The position numbers and the translations under genes are program-made. A stretch of 64,000 nucleotides of DNA from Ditylenchus dipsaci (lineage: Eukaryota > Nematoda > Chromadorea > Rhabditida > Anguinidae): positions 124,001 to 188,000 of the forward strand of contig SADC01000032.1 in the NCBI GenBank assembly GCA_004194705.1, in the 5' to 3' direction. The number at the start of each line of letters is the position of its first letter. The stretch's first letter is position 1. Below, in pieces: positions 52,536 to 63,260 of this stretch. Under the pieces are notes generated by a model that did no database searches, had not been told where the DNA came from, and saw only the letters and a program-made list of their open reading frames with translations.

Positions 52536-54465
52536 TTTTTAATGGTGCTAGATATCATCCTAGTGAGACGCGTCTTGGGCGAAATTGGTGACTACTCAAG
52601 TGACGAAGAAGACCAGGGTCCTAATGTTTCTGCTGGTACGCATATTGTAAGGAGGGGAGTTTTTGGAATAAGACCGTTTAAAAGGAATAGAGTTATAATG
52701 ACCCGTTTGAAAGACGATTGGTCTTGCACCGAAGGATTTTAACCCGTTGCGCAGAAATAATTTTAGTTTTGTTCTGTTGAACCTAAAAATAAGAGTCTAG
52801 CTCGCAAAAAATGCTCTGCGCAATTTTGGAGTCCGAAGCGAATGTCCTGGTACTCAAGGTGGACCCAAAGCTAAAGCGACTGATCGACAGTGGTGCTGGC
52901 GCTTTGGAAGCTCTGAAGATGCTCGAGGCTGGATGTCGTCAAGTGCTGGGAGAAGGGGCCGAAGCCCAGGTTAGTAAGCTTTGTGAGAGTTGGGTCGAAG
53001 ACCCAATGGTGCCAATACCGATAGTGGGCTTGAGGGTCTGGGACCCGGTGGTACCCGTAGGCGATTAAGAGTTATGACCGGAGGCAAAGTGTTTATGGTG
53101 CTGACCGAGATGGGGCCCGGTGATATGACCCGAAGTAGAGTGAAGCTGATAGAAGGCATGAAGACCGATGTTGGACCCGGAGAAGTTGGACCGAAGAAGA
53201 TGGCTGTTCTGGATGCCGAAGTCAAGCTGGATGGTGGTGGTTCCGAGGCGCTCCTCTATTCCGGTGACTGGATCCCCGCAGCTCATGCAGTAGACGATTC
53301 GACCTCTGGGGCTCAGCACGACGATGAGTGGCCGTTCCGCAGAAGCACAAGCAAGAAGAAAGAAGAATCTCTAGTAGAATCCCATTGTAGTATGTCATGT
53401 TGTTGTGCGTGTATAGTCTGTGTGGACGGTGCCAGTACGTATAAAAACCTTGCTATATCACCCCGTGACTATCCTGCCTTCTTCGGTAGAACTATTGTCG
53501 TTAGTATAATTACGCATAACTCTGTTAAGGTTATCTCGGAGAAAAACAAGGAGAAGCTAGTTTTGAGAATCTGGATGGTTGCAAGGCGTGTTTGCACACT
53601 CTAAATATTACCGGAACAGTCGTCAAGCGAGTCGGTGAGCACAACCATTGCGTCGATACAATAGCAGTGCATGTGCAGAGGTTTAAGAATGGCGTAAAGC
53701 GAAGAGCGATTGAAACGCTAGAGGTCTGTCTTGTTTTTAGACAGAGACTGTAGAGAATAAAAATTATTTTTTTTTAGCTTTGGGCTTTGTCGACTGCTTT
53801 TCAATTTTCCGATTTCGGAAGCGGACTCAGTTTTTCAATACGCTTGATCCACATTCTCAAAGCATTCAAGCCAAGCTTGCAAAAAGTTTTTCGTGAAAGG
53901 CAGTGCAGAGAAATCGGCTCCAAGAAGCTGGTGGTCTAGTTGCAGAAAACTTAAACTTTCTGGAAAAGTACAAGTTCTACGCTGTTTTGAAAGATAGACA
54001 CGAGCTCTTCCTGCTTGGAGATTGTACCGATGGAAACAGGTTTTTCTTTCTTTTTAAACGTAAGACAAAAATAAACTTTGGGCTGTTTTGCCGGCAGAGC
54101 TGGATCCGGTCATGACCTGGTTTGTCAAGAACTACATCGGTAAGATAGTTAAAGCTTTTATTTCTTTAGTGATGTATGGGTAATTTGCAGGATCAAAAAT
54201 ACAGCTAGGCCTTTGAAGGGTGATCACGCCAGCAAGATTTGAGACGAGACTAAGTGGCTCCAAAGAAATGTGCCAAGAAACAAGCGATTCAAGTATCATT
54301 TTGCCGGATGAAAGAATTTGCAACATTGTGGAGAACGCCGAGGGAAAAGCACATTGTAATGGCAGGAATTTTATGAGCGGAGATTAAATCAGTTCATTTT
54401 GTTATTAAGAACACCATTGCGATTACTCTTTTGTTGATTTTTCAATGTTTACTGTGAATAAAAAA
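52536..54465 (+). CDS. transposon-encoded protein(s) with a FLYWCH-type zinc finger end
   Basis: Local GC content is clearly higher than in the flanks at 52800-53400. Open stretches: 52542-52742 (DYSSDEEDQGPNV, an acidic N-terminal segment), 52811-53068 (LKVDPKLKRLIDSGAGAL), and 52990-53604, 204 codons (TRRRLRVMTGGKVFMVL, AEVKLDGGGSEALLY, DDEWPFRRSTSKKKEES). At 53565-53730 another frame reads GCKACLHTLNITGTVVKR then VGEHNHCVDT, the C-x-A-x-L-x-T ... E-H-N-H close of a FLYWCH finger. A further exon-like piece at 53905-54040 (NLNFLEKYKFYAVLKDRH) follows. AATAAA at 53757 and 54459. Exon joins were not resolved. Alternative: a captured host gene. Confidence 0.5.
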
Positions 54466-55048
54466 GTCCTTCAAAGTTTGTGTGTCTATTTAATTAATTA
54501 TGATTAGGATAAATAATAGATGGGGGTGGATCGGCCTGGGATGAATTGTCCTGGGGGTGAATTTTCTCGCACCCCAAAAAAGTACATTTTGGTCGTTTTT
54601 AGTCAAAAAAAATGCTATTTTATTCAGTGCTTATTAATTTTTTGAGCACCGAAAAAAGATTTTGACGTAAAACATGAAAAATATATAAAGAGATTTCGAG
54701 TCCCAAAAAAAGTAAAAATCTTTTTAAAAAAGTGTTTGTGACCGACGTCATCCGCTATTTTGTATGAGCAGTCATTTTTATTGAAGAAATCATCAGTTGA
54801 AAAAAACATTTTAACAAAACAGAAAATCATGCAACGAATTATGAATGAAAATAAATAAAACAGAAAAAATTTTCATACGAAAGTCATGGCAAGCATATAA
54901 AATGACACCAAAATGATGAAAACTCCAAAATGATACAACTCGTTACAAACACTGATTCGTTACTGACGAGTCAGTGTTTGTAATGAGCTAGTGCACGATC
55001 TTACTGAAGTCCTCAAATAAGATTAAATGTGTTAGTTCTTGGATAGGA

Positions 55049-55165
55049 CTAGAGACAGAAATGGGTCGGGGTCCCGATCGGGGACCCGACCTGCCCGAGC
55101 TGATTTTGGGCCGAAACCCCGACCCAAAACCCCGCCGGAAACCCGAAAGTTGTATAAGACCTCGA
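55049..55165. repeat. half copy of the CCCGATCCCG hAT element
   Basis: Starts CTAGAGACAGAAATGGG and continues with GGGTCCCGATCGGGGACC and CCCCGACCCAAAACCCC units, matching the left part of 21670-22959. No partner end within 1 kb. The rest of 54574-56182 has CTCAGCCGGCTGAGG units (55715-55800), a TACCGTATTT end at about 55910 and no gene. Confidence 0.65.
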
Positions 55166-56198
55166 ATTTTCGGAGCCCCGATTTATCCAAGTAAAAGCAC
55201 AAAATAAAACCGTTTTAGTTTTTTTTCAAGTTCATTTGTTTGATTCGTTGCTTATTCGTCTTTGTGCATTTGTGTTCTGCTTAGTCAGTAACTTAAGATG
55301 AGCATTGTCTGGAATATCCACCTGATCACGCATTTTATATTGGTTTGAGAATAGTGTTTCAATGTCTCCTAAATAAATTAAATGCACTAAAGACTATTTC
55401 TGACACTTTCCTAGATAAAAAAGCTTAATAACGGTTTGGTCCTACAAATATGACTTCTTGCCTTGGGGGACAAAGGCGAATAAATATTTTAGTCAAATTT
55501 TGGTCAACTTTTTTCAGAAGTTGCTTTTTTATGTACAAAAATGTCAACAAATAGCTTTGTATGGTTTTTAGCGGATAAAATTCACTTAGAAGACGTTTGA
55601 GCACTATTTTAAATTTTTTATTTTTTTACGTCAAAAACTGAAAAGAGTTAGTGACGACTAGTCAACTTCGAAGGCCTTTTTCGTCTCACCTGGGAAAAAT
55701 TTGGAAAATTTCCCTCAGCCGGGCCCGAAATTTAAACTCAGCCGTCAGCCTCATCTGGCTGATGGCTGAGTTTAACCTCAGCCGGCTGAGGATATACCAC
55801 CCTGGCTGTGACTTGCCTGAAAGAAATCTTCATAAAGGGGGTCAAAAACAAAAAGCCAAAACCCCGGTTTTGATACAGGGGGGGGGGTTGTAGAAAATAA
55901 AGGAAATACGGTAACTCTAATTAGCATACACTCATACTTGATTTCGATTTAATAGATCGATTTAAAATTTTGCCGATTTTGGAAGGGCTGAAAATAAGCG
56001 CTCCACGGACCTGATTGAAAATCATACGTCATATCTATTACAATTCATAAGGTATCTTATCAGAAATATAGCTAGTAGACAGGTTATCCTCAATGAGTAT
56101 AACCTTAAAATTTTAAGCAAATTAAGATCAATTTTTACCACAAATATTTTCGTAGTAAATTTTTAATCTTTCCGTATTTTAGATATCGTTGTTCAAAA

Positions 56199-59100
56199 AT
56201 GGTCCACGGATGCAGCCCACAAAAACCTTTACAACAGGTTGTTGCAAATAGAAGCTCACTTAAACAAAAGTTCATTGGAATAAATCAGTTACCGTCAGAG
56301 ACCTTGGTTAGTATTTTTGGCTTTCAAATGACTTTTAACTTTTTTTAGAGATAGATTATTATTCATTAAAAATCAAAATACCGTATTTCTTTAATCGACT
56401 TCTAAAGAGGGCTCTTATTAGAGACATTTTGAGATTTTGTTCGAAAATCCAAACAGCAGGATCGGTAGAGCTCATTGGAGTTATAAATTTCGACGCTATG
56501 GTAATAACCCCCTTATTTGATAGCAGACTGATTTGGCATTCTCAAGAGCATTAACTTTTACTCGTCACTTGCTGATGAGAGTATTTTTAATTACTGTACT
56601 CCCTCCCGTCTCCAAAAGTGAGAAAAGAAAACACGGTAGCTGTGAATACAAACAGTCAAGTCCAAAATAGACTAATTCAATAGTTGAAAAGGAGGATTGA
56701 TTTTAAACCCTATTGAACTCTTTTTAATTTTCAGGTGTCGATATTTGAACTACTGGATATGGCCACTAGAATGAGCATTGAAGGCGTCTGCAAAAGATGG
56801 ATGCGAATTGCTCGCAACCATAGCTGGAGCAAAACAACTAAATTTATGGCTAAACAATTCCGCACGTCTGTATTTATTAATGGCGACAAATTTGTGCCTT
56901 GTGAAATCTGGAAGAATAAGGTGGCAAAAAAGCTTTTTTTCCCCTTCAAACCGTATGGTTTTAGTTGCATTCTCTGATTAGCAGATGTGCGACATATTTG
57001 AAAATGTGGATTTGTATACGCTTTATCTTTACACCGATTTTGCCGAAATTTGGAAACTTGTGCTCAGCCAAATCCTGCTGGTCAACTAGACCATTTGGAT
57101 ATCTCACACATTGCTATAGATCATAGCCAATTGAATTTGATAGCAGACCAATTTGGCACTCTTAAGAGCATTAACTTCTACTTGTCACTTGCTGATGTGA
57201 GTATTTCTTTATGATTATATTATTTCCTCTATTAACTGCCTCTCATCTCCAAAAGTGACAATATTAAGTACCTTATTTCCTCTCATACAAGCCTCGGCTT
57301 CTGTTTTTGAATGCCTTTTTAATGGAGGGAAAGGACAAGGCTCGACTTTAGCTTGCCAGAGTTAAGAAAGTGCAAAAAACAAGAGAAGGGGCTTGGCACT
57401 TATTTAGTTCGGGGAGGCGCATTACCCAATTTTTCATCACATGTTCATATCACGTCTAAACATCTCTTAAGTAATTTATGCTAACAACGATAAAAACTTT
57501 GTTTTCTGACACTTTCTCTAATAAAAATTCGATTACTTGAACAATAATTGACTAAATCTGAATTCCTGCCTTTACCAAGGCTAAACAAGGCTTAAGTTAA
57601 TTTTTTTTCAAATTTTTTTTAAGTAGTAAAGTGTTAGAAAACAAAGTTTTTATTGTTTTTAGCCAGAGTTGGCAATTTTAACTGGTGACCATAAAGTTCG
57701 GAATGGACTTTTGAACTAATTTTTAGCAATAAAATTTATTCCCCAAAAATATTCCAAACATAGGGTTTTGTAGGCCTTTCCTTCCTCTTTCGAATGGTAT
57801 ATAAAGTTCATTAGAATTTTTTAGAAAAGCCATTATTTGGTTACAAACATATGTGAGGTCATTTTAGGATCTTGATAGGCATTTTTACCACTTTAGCTGA
57901 TCAAAATTTTAACTGAAAGTTCAAGGCTACAGCACAATAAAAGCACCATGTTGTAGCGCAGTTCAAGAGCTACAACAACCACTTTACAGAGTAGCTTTTA
58001 AAATATGGTTGTTGAGATATGGCTTTTTTGAAAAAAAAACAATTTCTTGAAAAATTACCAAAATCAAATTTTATCCAAATTTTTTAGATTTTGGTAATTT
58101 TTCAAGAATTGTTTTTTTTCAAAAAAGCCATATCTCAACAACCATATTTTTTAAAGCTACTCTGTAAAGTGGTTGTTGTAGCTCTTGAACTGCGCTACAA
58201 CATGGTGCTTTTATTGTGCTGTAGCCTTGAACTTTTAGTTAAAATTTGATCAGCTAAAGTGGTAAAAAATGCCTATCAAGATCCTAAATGACCTCACATA
58301 TGTTTGTAACCAAATAATGGCTTTTCTAAAAATTCTAATGAAACTTTATATACCATTCGAAAGAGGAAGGAAAGGCCTAAAAACCCTATGTTTGGAATAT
58401 TTTTGGGGAATAAATTTTATTGCTAAAAATTAGTTCAAAAGTCCATTCCGAACTTTATGGTCACAGTTACTTATCAAAAAATTTGTATTTTTTTCGGGGA
58501 CCCCAAAGCTTTTTTTTTTAAATTTTCGAGTAAAAATCTATTTTTGCACCCAAATGGCAATAAGCACTAGATAAAATGACTTTTTTTCTTCAAAGTGGAA
58601 CAAAATGATCAGAAAAATGTTTAGACTTCAACCCTTTCCTACTTCTTCAAAAGTTGCTGTTTATTGGAGAAACTAGACTTATTCGGGCTCGACTTGACAA
58701 AGCTTCATTTGAGCATTTGCCTACAACACTCACTAGTCTTAATTTGTCCAATTGCCAAGGTGTGGATGACACCAAACTGACTCTAATTGGTACCCGATGC
58801 AATCAATTAACCAGCTTATCTGTGGAAGCAATATATGAGCAGACGGAGTTTTCGCCGCCAATCTTCAATGAAATGCTCTACCAGCTACAAAGGTATATTT
58901 TGTATTCGAATTCGATCATTTTTGTTTCGAGTTTGCAATTACTTGCTAAATTACACTATATTCTCAGCACTCGAGTTAGCCTGGGCGACCAAGGCAATTT
59001 TTTTCGAAATTTTTTTTATTAAACTTTTTTGCAGGATTATGGTATAAAAGGGGAATGCCCGTGCGTTCAAAATCAATTCAAATTTTTTCCCTAATCCTTG

Positions 59101-61114
59101 AACTCGTGTACGCGGGAATTTTTCCCGAAATAAGAGGACATTTATTCAAAATTAGAGGCCAGAATTAAATCTCACTCTTTTTCACTCGGTTTCGTACAAA
59201 ACAAGGTCGAAAATAATTTTTAGGTATAGTTTTGTAAAAGAAACCAAGTTAAATGAGCTTAATGCTTAAAAAATATTTTGAATTGGTGGGCACAAATTTC
59301 GAACGCACGGGTATGCTTCTTCAAACTCCAAAGTATAGGTCGTTTTTTTATTCTGTAACAAATAATTCAGAATTTTTTTGATTTAGTCTTCATGCACTGC
59401 GTATGACAGCAGAGAATTTTGTAAATATGCCTGATTTTGCTAGAATTCCACAGCTGAAGATTTTGAAGATAGATGCATGCGAATGCATGGACGAGTTCAG
59501 CTTGGCTTCTATTAGCAAATGCAGCCAATTGAGTACCCTTGTTTTGCTGCCTTTTGTGACTGAACATGAAGCTTTTTATGAAGACAAACTGCAGCATTTG
59601 ACTAATTTGAATCAACTCAAATGTTTTCATATGTGCCAATCAAACCAGCTTACAGACGATTTGTTGAAAGTTATTGCCCGACAAAACCCTGGTCTACAGG
59701 TATAAATATTTCAGGTTTCATAATACTTTGACAACTTCATGGTTTTGATGCTATCCCTGGGATTGACCACGAAAATTTTATTTTCGGATGCCTTGCTCCC
59801 CCCGATTATTTTTTTTGATCTAACAAGAATCAAAAAAAAACATCAAGGCAAACAAAAATAAAATTTTTTGTGATTAATTCCAGTGATGCCTACGGTAGGG
59901 TCACTTTCATATCGCGACATTTTATTTCGCGATATTTCATTCATTTTCTCAGACTTTTCCAGACTTTTAAAAAAAAAACTTTCTACCATCTGAGAGCAAA
60001 GATTTCAGGCTACAAAATGGTATTTTTCGAGCCGGGGTTTGAAAAAATGTTGGCCTACGGGCTGTCTTTTGGTGAAAAGCTTGGTTTAGTGGTGGCGTTT
60101 TTTTTAAAAGGTGTTTTTTGACCAGAAATTCAGCCCGTAAGCCAATATTTTTTCAAACCTAGGCTCGAAAAAATATCATTTTGTAGCCTGAAGTCTTAGC
60201 TATCAGATGGTAAAAACTTTTTTAAAAAGTCTAACCAAATTCAGAAAAAATGAATGAAACATCGTGAAATGAAATGTCGCGATATGAATTGTCGTGAAAT
60301 GAAATGTGACCCTACTACCATGGCTACATGCATGTTTTACGTGTTTAGTACACCAAAAAAACACGGAAAAATGCCAGAGCAAATAAACGTTTGCAGGTTT
60401 TGAAATTTTACAACTGAGGCGGTTCCCTTGTCATACATATTTTTAAGCAAGATAAGAAATTTAGACCCTACCGGAGTATACCCCCCCCCAAATGAAATTT
60501 TTTTAAAGTGTTTCCAAACACCCTATATCGACCTAAAATTGCCTAAGAAGCTCGAAAAAGACAATATTTTTGAGTTCTGGTTAATGAAAATTGAGTTTTG
60601 GACATTTTGAAATTTCGACCATTTGCCTGTTTGGCATGTTTTGGTCACTGGAGCTGGGCAAAAATAGTCTCTAAATGCATTTTTGTTCGAGAGTCTTCTC
60701 GGAATTATGTCTAAGGTAAGTGAGTGCGCGCATCTCTAACCAACCAAGGCCCCTGCGCCCCCTCGGGGCGCAGGGGGCTGCCTTTTTCGAGCTTCTGAGG
60801 CAATTTTAGGTCGATATAGGGTGTTTGGAAACACTTTAAAAATAAATTTCATTTGGGGGGGGGGTGTATACTCCGGTAGCGCCGAAATTTATTTTTTTTT
60901 CTCATTTTAGGCTTTACGCATCCCTGGTTGCAGGCGAATAACTGTGGACTGTATACTCTATGTACTTGACCACTGCAACCAATTAGAAAATCTGATTGTC
61001 GGTCAATGCACAATGGTGACTGCTGATGGAATCAAGCAAATCCTGCACAAGTTGAAGACTATATTTGATGATAAACAAAAATATTTAGTCTATTCTGCTC
61101 TACTAGTCAATTGA
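56199..61114 (+). CDS. F-box / leucine-rich-repeat protein, 7 exons
   Basis: Exons: 56199-56306, 56735-56920, 56965-57005, 57068-57196, 58654-58892, 59387-59699, 60911-61114 (TGA). The ATG lies 16 bp after a TATTTTAG acceptor at 56182, so there is a 5' leader exon or a trans-spliced leader. Residues about 29-75 form the F-box (INQLPSETL, VSIFELLD, VCKRWMRIARNHSW). The rest is leucine-rich repeats of the cysteine type: LHSLISRCATYLK, LDHLDISHIAIDHSQ, LTSLNLSNCQGVDDTKLT, LKILKIDACECMDEFSLA, LRIPGCRRITVD, LENLIVGQCTMVTADGIK. About 405 residues. Such proteins bind SKP1 in SCF ubiquitin ligases and hold substrate with the repeats. The intron 56921-56964 is only 44 nt. One base is missing in the AAAA run at 57001-57004. 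Confidence 0.85.
56518..56610 (+). pseudogene. duplicated fragment of the F-box gene LRR exon
   Basis: TTGATAGCAGACTGATTTGG, ATTCTCAAGAGCATTAAC, TCGTCACTTGCTGATGAGAG and CCTCCCGTCTCCAAAAGTG repeat the end of exon 57068-57196 and its donor side (57138-57255) with about a dozen changes. It sits in the intron between exons 1 and 2. The donor GTGAGT is altered to GAGAGT, so it is not a usable exon. Confidence 0.75.
57685..58464. repeat. near-perfect hairpin, about 385-bp arms
   Basis: GTGACCATAAAGTTCGGAAT at the left and ATTCCGAACTTTATGGTCAC at the right; pairing is almost uninterrupted to a loop near 58070. Shares GTTGTAGCGCAGTTCAAGAG and the GAGATATGGCTTTTTTG block with 44191-44911. In F-box gene intron 57197-58653; a worn AAAGATTT MITE follows at 58480-58640. 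Confidence 0.88.
59051..59325. repeat. TTAAAGGGGCAT-family MITE (divergent)
   Basis: GGGGAATGCCCGTGCGTTC at the left and GAACGCACGGGTATGCTTC at the right. In the F-box gene intron 58893-59386. Confidence 0.7.
59895..60315. repeat. MITE with iterated ATTTCGCGA units
   Basis: Ends GGTAGGGTCACTTTCATA and ATGTGACCCTACTACC. Three to four units of CATTTTATTTCGCGATATTTC on each side. The centre is palindromic about GCCTACGGGCTG (60053) / CAGCCCGTAAGCC. Confidence 0.78.
60464..60887. mobile_element. family-A palindromic element (short form)
   Basis: AGACCCTACCGGAGTATACC at the left, GGTGTATACTCCGGTAGCG at the right, long G/C runs next to each end, arms pairing (AAAGTGTTTCCAAACACCC). Includes TCTAAGGTAAGTGAGTGCG. 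Ends 23 bp before the acceptor of the last F-box exon. Confidence 0.75.
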
Positions 61115-61302
61115 GTCAGGAAACAGGGAGGAGTACGAAGTTTATCCCTGGTTCAACATTACTTGCTATTCTGACAAAGCGCCAGAATGGGAATTTGAAT
61201 ATTTGTAGGAAGCTAAAAAAATTATCTGCTCTGAAATTTGAATTTTTTGGTTTGTTAATCATATATTTTAGTCGAGCATCACAATTATTGATTTTACACC
61301 AA

Positions 61303-61308
61303 AATAAA
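61303..61308 (+). promoter_or_regulatory. candidate polyadenylation signal of the F-box gene
   Basis: AATAAA 189 bp after the TGA at 61112-61114; the first such hexamer downstream. Confidence 0.4.
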
Positions 61309-61471
61309 AGAAGGTATAAACATTATGGTGCATGCCGCATAACCTGTATCCTTTTGCTTTTAAAGTCTTATATAAATGTTTTAGCCAAGAGTAATTCCAA
61401 GTATTATCTTGCGTCATATGTTTGCCAAATTTATTCTGTGGCTGCATTTTCAAAATGTTTGAAAAGTAACA

Positions 61472-61543
61472 TGGAGGAGATGGGGTTTGAACCCACGACT
61501 TTCTGAATGCAAATCAGACACTCTACCACTGAGCTACACCCAC
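61472..61543 (-). tRNA. tRNA-Ala(UGC)-like, imperfect acceptor stem
   Basis: Read on the minus strand: GTGGGTG, TAGCTCAGTGGTAGAGTG (A box), anticodon stem TCTGA/TCAGA around TTTGCAT (anticodon TGC), then GTGGGTTCAAACCCCAT (T arm) and CTCCTCC plus A. The D, anticodon and T arms fold well. The acceptor stem has two mismatches in seven pairs. 72 nt, no intron. Either a slightly degenerate functional gene, a tRNA pseudogene or a gene with base errors. It lies about 360 bp past the F-box stop. Confidence 0.75.
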
Positions 61544-62169
61544 GCTATTTATAATCAAATAAATATGATAGTTTATAAGAAATTATAATTATGGCGAAAA
61601 TCATAATTATGGAAATTTGCCTTCTACAAATATCGACGTCCGCTAATTTACTCTAAACCAAAAACGCTTTGGAGTGGTTCGGCGTGTCTAAAGTTTTGTG
61701 TGGTGGTTCGGGTGGTTTTAAAATAGTTACCGTAGTCTCTCATGGTTTATTTACCAGCTTTCAAAGGGGAAATTTTGGGTAGATCTCAAGATTTTTGAGT
61801 TAAAATCTAAAAAACGCAAAATTTGTAAAGCTGCTAGGAATAAACAAAATGTAATAAACAGCTTTGCAAAGTAAGGTGCATGAGCTATATAGAACGGGCT
61901 ATATTGGAGGAGATACGCTAGGTGTTTTATGTTGGTTTCGACACACTTTAATTTTTTTGACAAAACGTAAAAAGGTGTCTTGTTCCCCATTTTATTTTTC
62001 TAAAAGTTTTTGGTATAGAAGATTCATATGTTAACACTTTCTACGTAGAAAAATTGAGGTTTGTCAAAAAAAATTGTCTCATACACCTCAGGCAAAAATA
62101 GACCTTTTAGGAAATTTTTGACCGAATTTCAGCCTCTTCTAAGCAAAATCTGTGTAAAATTGATGGATT
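61544..62169. other. intergenic, nothing recognised
   Basis: AT-rich. No exon, tRNA or inverted repeat recognised on either strand. Confidence 0.45.
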
Positions 62170-62880
62170 TCGGGCACTTGTGCACTTGGGGGGGGGGGCT
62201 TTTTTGGTTAACTGTAAATATGGTTTAAACGTCTTATAAGTAATTTTTATACGCCAGAAACGATAAAAAAAGTTGTTTCCTAACAATATTCGCACTAAAA
62301 AGTGAAGTTCTCAACAAAAAGTTAGTTACCAAAGACTGACCAACTTGGTCCCCCAAGGTGATTAAACCAAAAAGGGTACCTATACATCTTAAAAAAAACC
62401 AAAAAAGATGGAATTTGAACATAGTTTTGTTAGCTGGGGCCTACCGCATAAAGAAACTCTGGTATGCATATTGTTTTTATGCATCCAGAGTTACTCCGAG
62501 TGATTGGTGTCTAAGGTACGTGGGTGTGCGCCCCCTTCGGGTGCGCAGGGGCTTGGTTGGTTAGAGATGCGCGCACTCACTTACCTTAGACATAATTCCG
62601 AGAGAGAGTCTTGATCATACATGCATTAAAGACTCTTTTTGCCCAGCTCCAGTGACCAAAACGTGGTAGGATACCTTAATATAAGATATTTTACTTTGGG
62701 GGATCAAGGCAGTTGGTCAATTTTTGGTAGACAACTTTTTTTTGAGAACTTCACTTTTTAGTGCGGAAATTGTTAGGAAACAACTTTTTTTTATCGTTCC
62801 TGGCGTATAAAAATTACTTATGAGACGTTTAAACCATATTTACAGTTAACCAAAAAAGTCCCCTCCCCAAGTGCACAAGT
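62170..62880. mobile_element. complete family-A element, 0.71 kb
   Basis: Ends GGGCACTTGTGCACTTGGGGG and CCCCAAGTGCACAAGTACC. Arms pair (TTTGGTTAACTGTAAATATGG against CCATATTTACAGTTAACC; TTGGTCCCCCAAGG against TGGGGGATCAAGG). Core ATGCATCCAGAGTTACTCCG and TGCGCGCACTCACTTACC. A further partial copy at 62900-63420 contains the TACCGTATTT MITE 63014-63260. Confidence 0.8.
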
Positions 62881-63013
62881 ACCGGATTTCGAACAGGTTT
62901 TTACTTTCTGGGGCCTACCGCATATAGAAACTCTGGTTTGTATATGTTTTTATGCATCCATAGTCACTTTCGAGTGATTTGTGTCTGAGGTGAGTGTGTG
63001 TGAGAACCTCAAG

Positions 63014-63260
63014 TACCGTATTTCCTCTAATTCACGCTCCCCCCCCCCTTATTTCAAAATCGTGTTCTTGGCATCGTATTTGTGACACATTTCTGATCAC
63101 TTCTCTCAGACAAACTGCAATCCATTTTTAGCCAGGAAGATGAGCTATCAAATGGTTGTTAACTTGCCGAAGAGAAGTGATCAAAAAGTGGGTTAAAAAT
63201 ACGATGCCAAGAACACGATTGCGAATCAAGGGGGGGGGTTAATCAAAGGAAATACGGTAT
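63014..63260. repeat. TACCGTATTT-family MITE
   Basis: TACCGTATTTCCTCTAATTC at the left and AATCAAAGGAAATACGGTA at the right, with long C and G runs just inside. Inserted in a family-A fragment. Confidence 0.8.

Larger units (their letters stand above)
51488..54573. mobile_element. MULE-like transposon with iterated AATTCACCCC ends, 3.1 kb
   Basis: Left end has GGACAATTCACCCCAGG, CCGATTCACCCCCGG and CCAATTCACCCCCAGG in tandem. The right end has the inverted series (CGGCCTGGGATGAATTG, TCCTGGGGGTGAATTTT). Between are a coding region (52536-54465) with a FLYWCH-type segment and a nested palindrome (51709-52497). Long composite ends plus a FLYWCH protein suggest a Mutator-like (MULE) element; no complete transposase catalytic triad was located. 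It begins about 50 bp beyond the BRICHOS gene poly(A) signals. Confidence 0.6.
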
